Assembly (NCBI GenBank): GCA_964493515.1
Contig: CAZBNJ010000001.1
Span: forward strand, 1-64,000
Source: CANRIN01 sp964493515
Lineage (GTDB): Bacteria > Bacillota > Clostridia > Oscillospirales > JAAYOS01
Direction: 5' to 3'
Length of the DNA: 64,000 nt
Shown here: piece by piece, positions 63,001 to 64,000 of the stretch
How the letters are laid out: each line of letters begins with the position of its first letter
Numbering within the stretch: position 1 is the stretch's first letter
Translations under genes and position numbers: made by a program
Notes under the pieces: generated by a model
The model's input: the letters and a program-made list of their open reading frames with translations, nothing else
The model's database searches: none
What the model was told of the DNA's origin: nothing

Positions 63001-64000
63001 GAGTCCGAATCTGTCCATATTGGTCGGGTCGTTTCCGACCGTCGCGACCGACGTATCGAGCGAACGGAAGGTTATCCTGCCGCTCTCTATCTCGTCGAGG
63101 GTCACGTCGTGCACGACATTGCGCTGAATGACGTTGAAGCCGTTGGTCGTGCGGGTTCCGAAGAAGTACGGATCGAGCCTCAGCTCTCCGCCGACGTACA
63201 GCGAATTCTCATACTGCGTATTCACCGAAGTCGCGCGGTCGTACCAGCCGTCTCGGATCACGCTGTCGTCATAGCCGGTCGCGCCGGTCAGCGGGTCGGT
63301 GGTCTTGGTGTATGCCGCGTCGTACCAGTTCGGGATGTAGTGCATGAACAGCGTGCGCTGGGTCTTGTCCACGCCGACACGCACCGCGCTCTCGACCGCG
63401 CTCTGCGACACTCCCAGTTCGACCGAGCCGAGCGCGCCGTAGTTGTTCGTGCCCCAAGCCCAGACCGAGCCGTCGTCGCGCACCGCGAGCGCGTGTCCGT
63501 TGCCCGCCGCGACCGCTATCATGTCGCCGGTCTCCGTTCCCTCCGCGACCTTTGCCACGACGGTGGCGAGCGCCGCGGTGTTGTTGCTGCGTGTGGCGGT
63601 ATCGCCAAGTCCGAGCTGTCCGCGGTTGTTCGCGATGTTATTGAGCGCGACGGTATAGACGTTGCCGCTCGTTGCGAGCACCGTCATAAATCCGTTGCCG
63701 AGGTCTATCGCCTTCGCCGCCTCGGGTATCTGATTCGCGCCGTTTCCGCTGACGCGGATCGGGGTCGCCGAGCCGCCGCCCCAGACCCAGACCGTACCGT
63801 CGCGGCGCAGCGCGGCGGTGTAGTTGCTCTCCGCGGTTATCGCCACAACGTCGTCTATCGCAACGCGCACCGGCACCATCTTGAAGGTGGCGTTGGTGTG
63901 AGTGTTCAGGTTTATCTCGCGTATCACGTTGCCGGTGTCGCGAGTATTGCCGAGCTGTCCGTAGGTGTTGTCGCCCCACGCGTAGACGTTGCCGTACTGG
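1..64000 (-). CDS. Giant RCC1 / Ig-like / cadherin-like repeat protein, internal fragment of one gene (no start or stop in window)
   Basis: One minus-strand frame, aligned to triplets 1-3, 4-6 and so on, is open across the whole window (21,333 codons, roughly 2.3 MDa). I saw no in-frame stop, and the RCC1, Ig-like and cadherin-like motifs stay in this frame from end to end, so no frameshift is apparent. Order from the N-terminal side: about eleven seven-blade RCC1 propellers each paired with a Big_2-type Ig domain (64-34.8 kb), a low-complexity and helical junction (34.8-32.4 kb), a long cadherin-like beta-sandwich array (32.4-0.86 kb), then a linker and dockerin-like end. Cysteine is nearly absent and no catalytic motif was recognised. 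These families are typically extracellular in bacteria, so an exported adhesive or structural role is inferred. Signal peptide and anchor, if any, lie outside the window. Bacterial proteins above 20,000 residues are known but rare. Confidence 0.93.
60..250 (-). other. Dockerin-like / EF-hand tail, first half
   Basis: FLRAGDIDMTELAGGEIVV is followed by GDGRIDQADIDQFLDLA. The elements A-G-D-I-D and G-D-G-x-I-D-x-x-D-I-x-x-F-L are those of a dockerin type I calcium loop and helix, here with an insert of about nine residues inside the loop. A second copy would be expected right after, beyond base 1 (the window ends in GDALNLSGVTVY). A dockerin-like tail may bind a cohesin or anchor the protein, which is inference from the family. 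Confidence 0.65.
320..859 (-). other. Carboxypeptidase-regulatory-like linker domain before the tail
   Basis: It begins LKFQTHITGQVVTED and has VTVSLYKKSDELG in the middle. It ends TDGLFHIEPFAQNF, then EPGTYMVVISRPGYLDYVID and NLIVTYTY. The 'ITG-x-V ... V-T-V-x-L ... P-G-T-Y-x-V-V-I-S-x-P-G-Y-L-x-Y' pattern is familiar from the prealbumin-like domain that precedes a dockerin-like tail in large secreted proteins of Clostridia. It marks approach to the C-terminus. Confidence 0.72.
2230..2277 (-). other. Asp/Lys/Arg/Glu-rich repeat, calcium-site-like
   Basis: RDKDRDKDGDREDEEW repeats Asp at every second position, as in thrombospondin type 3 or EF-hand-like calcium-binding stretches. It is the most charged short segment I saw in the window and falls in a loop between two strands of the sandwich array. 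Confidence 0.5.
8674..8703 (-). other. Calcium-loop-like motif DLDGDGEPEL
   Basis: The stretch YFDLDGDGEPELRLPYD contains a D-x-D-x-D-G-x-x-x loop, as in EF-hand-like and dockerin-like calcium sites. It lies within a cadherin-like region. Binding is inferred from spacing only. Confidence 0.5.
11000..11330 (-). other. Helical, acidic insertion within block C (11.2 kb)
   Basis: It reads IVSFGELIENRTTYYTDYYS, YTAEMEEEYGQLDDIPGEDL, YKVLDELLVAYFDKHRDDKF, KTWAEFYEEQVG. This helical subdomain of about 110 residues sits between a strand TTGDLTVYAD and VRVTKAVDSLVLEM, which resumes the sandwich pattern. No family recognised. Confidence 0.6.
12394..12489 (-). other. Zinc-site-like Cys-x2-Cys ... His-x2-Cys motif
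   Basis: The sequence YYCPGCQRWIPSEEF is followed 24 residues after the second Cys by HVGC, giving C-x2-C-x24-H-x2-C (codons ending at 12,489, 12,480, 12,405 and 12,396). In a protein with about a dozen cysteines over 21,000 residues, this grouping is striking and matches zinc-ribbon or CCHC knuckle spacing. A structural zinc site is inferred. Disulfide use is possible instead, given an exported protein. Confidence 0.55.
14600..24299 (-). repeat. Cadherin-like beta-sandwich array, block B
   Basis: About 3,230 residues continuing the same array. Domain-end signatures include ITVESSDGSAHAHYPLEFAV (22.34-22.26 kb), GVTAMDGTKGNYSVVIYRED (21.51-21.45 kb), DVTSSDGSNKASYALNISVV (20.82-20.76 kb), ITATAESGRTAVYDLEVYI (17.17-17.11 kb) and DIVAQDGTRERYVLEMRN (15.95-15.90 kb). 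I found no cysteine in this block. Its Leu and Ser codons avoid TTA, CTA and TCA almost completely. Confidence 0.78.
17850..18085 (-). other. Helical insertion within cadherin-like block B (18 kb)
   Basis: It reads NALYARAAYIMAPTKPADYE, AALYDYLFAAYQRLANNFAV, then AKSVLADITAGMSAAKLNEK. These amphipathic, Ala-rich stretches sit between a strand LNVTITLADAE and the following VVWSEWTE segment, so a helical subdomain is inserted in a beta domain. Confidence 0.6.
25430..25570 (-). other. Helical insertion within cadherin-like block A (25.5 kb)
   Basis: A short amphipathic stretch (MSAFGVEELKAIEEAYAAGE, then TTYNSRIETFKANAKYYSEL) is flanked by strands VYIATI and LRIVLDYYSA. It is probably a helical hairpin in a sandwich loop. 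Confidence 0.55.
28430..28660 (-). other. Helical insertion within cadherin-like block A (28.5 kb)
   Basis: Ala/Glu/Arg-rich helical sequence (KLRGEAVATEVRNRYDRVRG, AAVANAIRTAASYDALLIAA) interrupts a beta-sandwich between a strand ending YAFTLTGLSAFG and one starting TTYTVWVTPAEM. It is about 75 residues long. Confidence 0.6.
32430..33529 (-). other. Alpha-helical segment at the junction of the two halves
   Basis: About 365 residues of Ala/Asp/Lys/Leu-rich heptad-like sequence, for example DTLSDARRDLKAAQAKLDAL, NALAAAAKTLKDVVTDNLY and VAELETIVEDAEEGVIETN. The repeated pattern of short amphipathic helices with Asn/Thr turns resembles FIVAR-type three-helix modules of Gram-positive cell-surface proteins (inference). 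The cadherin-like array begins directly after it. Confidence 0.65.
33530..33979 (-). other. Ser/Thr/Glu-rich then Ala-rich low-complexity segment
   Basis: Sequence such as DRRTSTETETTSASTLSVES, ALETSAETVASLVAMFGADE and IIGTDESSEEQETVLLG ends in an Ala run (YYIYAAAAAQSATVTVDG). Low complexity, acidic and small residues suggest an extended, possibly glycosylated, linker. It marks the boundary between the propeller half and the sandwich half. Confidence 0.6.
33980..34799 (-). other. Beta-rich junction segment, unassigned
   Basis: About 270 residues with some strand-like ends typical of the downstream array (TLRVVLYYNTDTVELWMPTR, AWEKLVIVARPDNTDIESIY). Between them are charged helices (SEVKTANDAKDEADRVKDLS; LTRNIARSKADDYADAYADE). 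It looks like the first worn cadherin-like domain or domains of the C-terminal half, but I cannot assign it firmly. Confidence 0.45.
34800..35179 (-). other. Ig-like domain 11, end of the propeller-Ig series
   Basis: It reads IKLPTGTKQNVEAKIGKFYV, IPEYTWTTVQGDSDSPKF, then GLATGLAQIFATDPGTGTSV and SAWVEVVDRG. The final G-x-A-x-I-x-A ... V-x-V-V signature fits Big_2, with a longer, polar middle. It closes the last propeller-Ig module before the architecture changes. Confidence 0.65.
35180..36734 (-). repeat. RCC1 propeller module 11 (seven blades, last of the series)
   Basis: Cores lie near 36.63 (TVWAWGSNPSGQLGIS), 36.45 (RVYTWGSNIVPN, closing at 36.38 with GQLGL), 36.18 (RVYVWGDNRYGQLGLG), 36.02 (TLWGWGYNMKGELS), 35.83 (TLIAWGDNQQGELGRG), 35.57 (YVWTWGDGHDGRLGIG) and 35.22 kb (LLYAYGFNNDGQLGNG). 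No RCC1 blade is recognisable on the C-terminal side of this point. Confidence 0.88.
36735..37119 (-). other. Ig-like domain 10
   Basis: It has TIVVHVGEKVEAEYIISK as an entry strand, a helical, acidic middle (FWNDLPTKLESKNDGLAHV), then GTFSVYGVQYGFTHLTLTVG and KIVYYVNTVPG. The end matches the Big_2 'G-x-x-x-x-x-x-x-G-x-x-x-L-x-V ... V-x-V' pattern, so this is a divergent copy with an enlarged loop. Confidence 0.65.
37120..38429 (-). repeat. RCC1 propeller module 10 (seven blades)
   Basis: Cores lie near 38.34 (SIWAYGLSDKGQLGIG), 38.04 (NIWAAGSNEYGQLGIS), 37.81 (RAWAWGRNDVGQLGLH), 37.66 (KVYASGANTYRQLGVS), 37.48 (TVYSWGYMGPGGSGDGRLGY), 37.31 (QVYAFGSNTSGQLGLG) and 37.16 kb (FVYGMGDYTRARGLS). 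Strands such as IAAGYDHSLAIDADG and VSAGADHSLALAANG make this the most canonical run. It is close to a minimal bacterial RCC1 propeller with few insertions. Confidence 0.9.
38430..38674 (-). other. Short helical spacer between Ig 9 and propeller 10
   Basis: About 80 residues with aromatic and Ala-rich helices (SLYQFWYSDKNDDGTPV, AAAYRDYLSRLEAWNAAG, SGKTKEYWDSYAELTQ) lead straight into the first strand of propeller 10 (VEAGYGHVLSLRSDG). No family recognised. Confidence 0.55.
38675..39059 (-). other. Spacer and Ig-like domain 9
   Basis: After a Tyr/Asp-rich spacer (YDYDYNTFFNNAADMSLFA) comes YEFDVLVVELRAGSPTVDEQ, GNYRSGRDYLKVIETATVG, KERYVELVVLDGP. The order of strands and the turn G-x-Y before a Val/Ile-rich pair fit a divergent Big_2 domain. 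Its position between two seven-blade groups supports this. Confidence 0.58.
39060..40869 (-). repeat. RCC1 propeller module 9 (about seven blades, two degenerate)
   Basis: Clear cores lie near 40.80 (TVWSWGRGDYGELG), 40.49 (RVYAWGRNDENQLGIG), 39.86 (RVWTVSTTR, closing with GNYHGQMG), 39.57 (AYVWGLNEYGEFGVGG) and 39.40 kb (LLWASGRNSDGQLANGG). Two weak blades are GSFILTTDGTVMPID (near 40.05 kb) and HRYALVDGQFVDMGT (near 39.1 kb). A beta-rich stretch (40.43-40.10 kb) lies between the second core and the first weak blade. The count of seven depends on the weak ones. Confidence 0.72.
40870..42654 (-). other. Ig-like domain 8 split by a helical insertion of about 490 residues
   Basis: The first Ig strands (VSVEPSIITISKGQTINIS, 42.62-42.55 kb) match the start of a Big_2 domain. 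The expected end (RLGQTMVEISVPGLTATAFV followed by TVRVLSD) appears only at 40.95-40.87 kb. Between them lies mainly helical sequence, for example ALVAEFGRLKAAVEAAVEAR, LALRDALTLAKETLQNFKD and LTLIAALAEADQNIDDHL. One cysteine is at 41,832-41,830. The simplest reading is a helical domain inserted into a loop of the Ig fold. Confidence 0.62.
42655..42899 (-). repeat. RCC1 propeller module 8, blades 6-7
   Basis: Blade cores NLYTWGSNEGGKLALGD (near 42.88 kb) and YMWSAGQNEYGQLGN (near 42.71 kb), the latter after VNAGDGHLISIKEDG, complete seven blades for module 8. Confidence 0.85.
42900..43779 (-). other. Thr/Glu-rich strand insertion in propeller 8
   Basis: After the leading strand of blade 6 (VAAGSRFSAAIAKETED) the sequence leaves the RCC1 pattern for about 250 residues. 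It becomes long alternating beta strands rich in Thr, Glu, Val and Arg, for example VEVETTISTVTGHRQLETG, TTEVTERTVVTTTERTYSDG and TTTETHTEYSDEVHTT. It then returns to the blade 6 core. Extended hairpins projecting from the propeller are a reasonable reading. No family is recognised. Confidence 0.6.
43780..44699 (-). repeat. RCC1 propeller module 8, blades 1-5
   Basis: Cores lie near 44.57 (EVIAWGSNSWIG, closing with YGKLGDG), 44.35 (AVWAWGSNEFGQLGLG), 44.17 (TVYAFGAGEN), 44.02 (TVWQLPTSA, degenerate) and 43.83 kb (VLYALGDNYSGQLGTN). Leading strands include VAAGDGFTLALNIAG and IAAGANHALALDNMG. The propeller continues after a hairpin-like insertion. Confidence 0.8.
44700..45349 (-). other. Helical lead plus Ig-like domain 7
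   Basis: A Glu/Lys/Ser-rich part (IFEVFTEEIRDSLGQLEQ, 45.23-45.17 kb) is followed by a strand-rich unit with ELTYESLDEDIFHLSG, FGTSRIIVTYEPSDG and GVAIVDVLGKDR. The position between propellers 7 and 8 and the final Val-rich strands suggest a Big_2 relative, but its middle is unusual and charged. Confidence 0.55.
45350..47004 (-). repeat. RCC1 propeller module 7 (seven blades)
   Basis: Cores lie near 46.94 (TVWAWGDNTY, closing at 46.86 with GKLGFG), 46.69 (QLYAWGDNTYGQLGYD), 46.53 (RVFAWGDNQYGQLGRG), 46.19 (TVWTVGSNTHGELGAG), 45.94 (AYMWGDNSSSQLA), 45.62 (QVWTWGSNEYYKGG) and 45.39 kb (IVYTWGNNEYGQLGN). This is the most regular run in the window, with mostly intact WG-x-N-x-x-x-QLG cores. Confidence 0.88.
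47005..47260 (-). other. Big_2-type Ig-like domain 6
   Basis: It reads YTWKSLDDSIVEVAPDRQ, AVITAVREGETRILAENT, then STRVIVTDG. This is the standard Big_2 order between propellers 6 and 7. Confidence 0.8.
47330..47689 (-). repeat. RCC1 propeller module 6, blades 6-7
   Basis: Two blades with cores near 47.58 kb (HIYSNGTNQSAENAGGILG) and 47.37 kb (ITYAWGSNLYGELGNG) follow the helical insertion and bring module 6 to seven. The strand WAGDHYTAMITEDG before the first is canonical. Confidence 0.8.
47690..50944 (-). other. Alpha-helical insertion of about 1,080 residues inside propeller 6
   Basis: Between blades 5 and 6 the protein switches to Ala/Glu/Lys/Leu-rich sequence with few Gly or Pro, for example LRAEVLVNYHQIIDE, LAAARTALAAAQNRIKKE and ATLLTGV preceded by a Lys/Arg/Glu helix. 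Many Trp-containing helices (DPDWQQLQHRY, DAWSPL, AAYNAYSKWQSALA) suggest stacked three-helix bundles like the FIVAR or albumin-binding modules of Gram-positive surface proteins, but no signature is firm. One cysteine is at 48,411-48,409. The insert ends where FEASGINSNVVSVWAGDHY resumes the RCC1 pattern. Confidence 0.72.
50945..51879 (-). repeat. RCC1 propeller module 6, blades 1-5
   Basis: Cores lie near 51.80 (RAYAWGSNQNGQLGQ), 51.63 (RVYAWGLNSYSSLG), 51.43 (EVYVWGDSNLNHRLG), 51.28 (LVFVSGSSYLGLIGRD) and 50.99 kb (HIYMLGEDVDGLLGGLG). Strands such as VAAGDNHALATVGD precede them. The fifth blade is followed at once by a long helical insertion, after which two more blades complete the set of seven. 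Confidence 0.82.
51880..52154 (-). other. Charged Ser/Thr-rich linker before propeller 6
   Basis: About 90 residues rich in Ser, Thr, Glu, Asp and Arg (for example SYIGDEDLQPGDDPESSAAN and LVETRTESTRVYKRNSRL). Composition suggests an extended, exposed linker ending in a long beta hairpin. It resembles the Thr/Glu-rich stretch at 43.3-42.9 kb. Confidence 0.5.
52155..52380 (-). other. Big_2-type Ig-like domain 5
   Basis: It reads FASTDETVVTVDEYGEM, TYVGVGTAKIVVYEKEF, then YLDVEVLPYAG. Clear Big_2 pattern. The preceding 60 residues (52.56-52.38 kb, including NRYVYVLPYTGATNIVSGW) are a beta-rich lead without a family name. Confidence 0.85.
52560..54204 (-). repeat. RCC1 propeller module 5 (seven blades)
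   Basis: Cores lie near 54.03 (TVWAWGRNDYGQLGIG), 53.72 (SVWAWGSNQHGQVA), 53.48 (DLFYWGSASSMQFGTG), 53.31 (GHLMTWNAAEK, degenerate), 53.21 (DIYARGGDLS, closing at 53.13 with TGALGMG), 52.88 (TFAVSTGVGTTGQLGDG) and 52.59 kb (DFLTWGQSDYGQLG). The strand before the second, LAAGIDFALAIDTDG, is canonical. The blade spacing varies because several loops carry extra hairpins. Confidence 0.82.
54205..54450 (-). other. Big_2-type Ig-like domain 4
   Basis: This is the clearest Ig unit in the window: NVSYKSLDTTVATVDANG, IVTAVGYGQTKILVTVSD, then FGITVLKP. All Big_2 hallmarks are present in order, about 80 residues in length. It joins propellers 4 and 5. Confidence 0.88.
54600..56329 (-). repeat. RCC1 propeller module 4 (seven blades)
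   Basis: A short, partly helical lead (about 56.33-56.06 kb, with NKLVDSANFDEKYASVYRA) precedes seven blades. Cores are near 55.99 (TVWTWGTNEWGELGIG), 55.69 (TVWAWGRNDRGQLGQD), 55.41 (NLYGTGDNVN), 55.25 (ATAYALGGNG with GSNRNYEFG), 55.06 (NVYVWGYNDG), 54.86 (WLMMLGGDNKYGELGVG) and 54.66 kb (RVWSFGDNSAGQIGR). The middle three are degenerate, but each keeps the G-x-x-x-A hydrophobic strand before the core. Confidence 0.82.
56330..56829 (-). other. Ig-like domain 3 with a calcium-loop-like insert
   Basis: It opens with a strand typical of an Ig entry (SVSVREGETFYF). It ends with GITGLHAGTSYIIVSVAND and AIKVEVRPADE, the G-x-x-A-G-T-x-x-I-x-V ... V-x-V pattern of Big_2. An acidic helical stretch and the loop DLNMDGDPIID (56,535-56,503), which fits a D-x-N-x-D-G EF-hand-like loop, sit inside. 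A rare cysteine is at 56,484-56,482. Confidence 0.65.
56830..57539 (-). repeat. RCC1 propeller module 3, closing blades
   Basis: Two recognisable blades lie near 57.51 kb (GYLWSVGMFEIYN, closing with LYGPGLGQGD) and 56.86 kb (SLWAYGSNMRGRLGDG, after AVDGHSIFLKDNG). A third, weak candidate near 57.06 kb (RLYVNDETRRYWGIEGQ) may be only a loop. Counting the two clear blades with the five upstream gives seven. Confidence 0.7.
57540..58959 (-). other. Insertion within propeller 3: acidic and Gly/Pro-rich linker plus beta-rich segment
   Basis: About 470 residues lie between blade 5 and the next recognisable blade. They include an acidic run (NVGEDGEDDEELPV, 58.81-58.72 kb), a Gly/Glu/Pro-rich run (ETEGEEGGDTPDPEPGYGG, 58.51-58.44 kb), Asp/Pro-rich turns (YDPDNNVE, LYDPDDPSSLP) and many Tyr-rich strands (IPIYSYYYEFV). 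Some strands resemble worn RCC1 blades, such as IDGYTVVVSNGDVVGYM near 57.88 kb, but lack the WG core. No family is assigned. Confidence 0.55.
58960..59940 (-). repeat. RCC1 propeller module 3, blades 1-5
   Basis: Blade cores lie near 59.79 (TVWAWGDNSLGQLGVE), 59.57 (RVYAWGDNSRGAIGVG), 59.32 (RIFEWGYNYHGVV), 59.13 (QIMTWGENNDSY) and 58.97 kb (QVKTWGGIYDQY). The first is preceded by MIGVGAYHTVALKSDG, a textbook RCC1 strand pair. Blades grow progressively degenerate toward the C-terminal side, where a large insertion interrupts the propeller. Confidence 0.8.
59941..60135 (-). other. Big_2-type Ig-like domain 2
   Basis: It reads FFESTNEQVATIGND, then FGAITMKEKAGFSYIIATD, then VGYFRVGVAP. This is the Big_2 order, with S-T-N-x-x-V-A-T-I, the G-x-I-T turn and a terminal Val-rich strand. 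It directly precedes the first blade of propeller 3. Confidence 0.75.
60240..60850 (-). repeat. Two divergent InlB B-repeat-like domains
   Basis: Two consecutive units share the pattern G-x-x-x-T-x-T-x-x-P-x-GY ... F-V-M-P-x-x-x-x-x-x-x-V-x-F. The first has AGTTLTATIKPIDGYTV and TIPFVMPESDAVLEVEF (60.83-60.62 kb). The second has GVRPGDVITISSTTTPGYPF and ASFVMPHGSAQATVNF (60.46-60.25 kb). A GY before a loop and an FxMP strand near the end are typical of the divergent InlB B-repeat or 'bacterial repeat' family of secreted Gram-positive proteins. About 45 residues separate the two units. Confidence 0.72.
60851..61329 (-). other. Beta-rich spacer, unassigned
   Basis: About 160 residues of alternating hydrophobic and Thr/Ser residues (for example YTATVQVLDPTASGTT and VRIAVNVTNVFG) follow propeller 2 and lead into two InlB-type repeats. 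The composition suggests one or two further beta-sandwich domains. No motif is specific enough to name a family. Confidence 0.5.
61330..62894 (-). repeat. RCC1 propeller module 2 (seven blades)
   Basis: Blade cores lie near 62.80 (TVWTFGSNADGRLG), 62.58 (RVWVWGANRNGQLG), 62.40 (KLYGTGDMQNS, degenerate), 62.21 (DVISWGKDADFG), 62.02 (KVAVWGDNTYGQLG), 61.57 (TVWAAGSNSDGQLG) and 61.36 kb (SVYTWGDNARGQAG). Seven blades match one closed RCC1 propeller. Between the fifth and sixth cores is a longer loop with a Lys/Glu/Asp-rich segment (about 61.98-61.70 kb). Confidence 0.85.
62895..63138 (-). other. Big_2-type Ig-like domain 1
   Basis: It reads SLDTSVATVG, then FGLITARGFGVTYVVAEY, then AFVKVNVMP. 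This is the canonical order of a bacterial Ig-like group 2 domain: 'S-x-D-x-x-V-A-T-V', 'G-x-I-T-A-x-G-x-G', and a final strand of alternating Val. It separates propeller modules 1 and 2. Big_2 domains are spacers or adhesive units in surface proteins such as intimins. Confidence 0.8.
63139..63429 (-). other. Unassigned spacer after module 1
   Basis: About 97 residues, rich in Tyr, Thr and Asn (for example FMHYIPNWYDAAYTK and LYVGGELRLDPYFFG), lie between the last blade of module 1 and its Ig-like domain. I recognise no family. It may contain the entry strands of the Ig domain or a small insertion. Confidence 0.5.
63430..64000 (-). repeat. RCC1 propeller module 1 (partial, last four blades)
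   Basis: Four RCC1-type blades have cores near 63.98, 63.78, 63.65 and 63.46 kb. The first reads NVYAWGDNTYGQLGN and the last GSVWAWGTNNYGALG. Each core is preceded by a strand such as AVAAGNGHALAVRDDG, the usual AAG-x-x-HS-x-AL-x-x-DG pattern. The third blade is degenerate (VYTVALNN) but ends in GQLGLGD. RCC1 propellers have seven blades, so about three more are expected beyond base 64000. Confidence 0.85.

Noticed and set aside
63638..63979. Short minus-strand open frames beginning MGRQHL-like, found at many RCC1 sites
   Set aside because: The ATG arises by frame shift inside GC-ATG-GGG, that is the codons for Ala-Trp-Gly of the RCC1 core. They recur wherever the core occurs and are out of frame with the real gene.
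35180..64000. A eukaryotic origin or a chromatin / guanine-nucleotide-exchange role because of the RCC1 repeats
   Set aside because: RCC1-type propellers are common in secreted bacterial proteins. Here they are mixed with bacterial Big_2 and InlB-type domains, in an intron-free 64 kb frame.
1..64000. tRNA, rRNA, CRISPR arrays, insertion sequences, promoters, terminators or origins
   Set aside because: None was seen. The entire window is accounted for by one coding frame, and no inverted or direct DNA repeats stood out beyond codon-level similarity of the protein repeats.
1..64000. Pseudogene or decayed repeat locus
   Set aside because: No stop or frameshift was seen over 21,333 codons, and codon bias is strong and consistent, which argues for selection on the reading frame.

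Overview
The whole 64 kb window lies inside one protein-coding gene read on the minus strand. Taking triplets 1-3, 4-6 ... 63997-63999 and reading their reverse complements gives an unbroken frame of 21,333 codons, with neither a start nor a stop in the window. The N-terminus lies beyond base 64000. The C-terminus is probably just beyond base 1, because the last residues read as a calcium-binding, dockerin-like tail. There is no intergenic DNA, RNA gene, promoter, terminator, CRISPR array or insertion sequence here. Every other open frame I looked at, including very long plus-strand ones, is a shadow of this gene.

Layout from N- to C-terminus (high to low coordinates). Bases 64,000 to about 35,180 are a chain of RCC1-type beta-propellers. 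I can pick out roughly 75 RCC1 blades of the DG-x-V-W-x-WG-x-N-x-x-GQLG type. They fall into successive groups of about seven, the blade number of a closed RCC1 propeller. Nearly every group is followed by one bacterial Ig-like (Big_2-type) domain, giving about eleven propeller-plus-Ig modules, the first cut by the window edge. Several modules carry large insertions: a helical segment of about 1,080 residues (50.9-47.7 kb), a helical segment that splits an Ig domain (42.5-41.0 kb), a Thr/Glu-rich strand region (43.6-42.9 kb) and an acidic Gly/Pro-rich stretch (58.9-57.5 kb). Bases 35.2-33.5 kb are a junction with a last Ig-like domain and a Ser/Thr/Glu/Ala-rich low-complexity stretch, followed by a helical segment (33.5-32.4 kb). 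From about 32.4 kb down to 0.86 kb the protein is a very long array of cadherin-like beta-sandwich domains, recognised by recurrent ends of the type V-T-x-x-DG-x(5-8)-Y-x-L/V-x-V/I. The window closes with a carboxypeptidase-regulatory-like linker (about 860-320) and a dockerin-like EF-hand segment (about 250-60).

The gene is GC-rich by eye and strongly biased toward G/C-ending codons, yet uses the isoleucine codon ATA often. Only about a dozen cysteines are visible, as expected for an exported protein. The domain set (RCC1, Big_2, InlB-type repeats, cadherin-like sandwiches, and a GTYxxVISxPGYLxY linker before a dockerin-like end) resembles large secreted proteins of gut Clostridia (Bacillota). 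That placement is inference; no taxonomic marker is present. The likely role is a very long extracellular or surface-anchored adhesive or structural fibre, but nothing in the sequence gives a ligand or an enzymatic activity.
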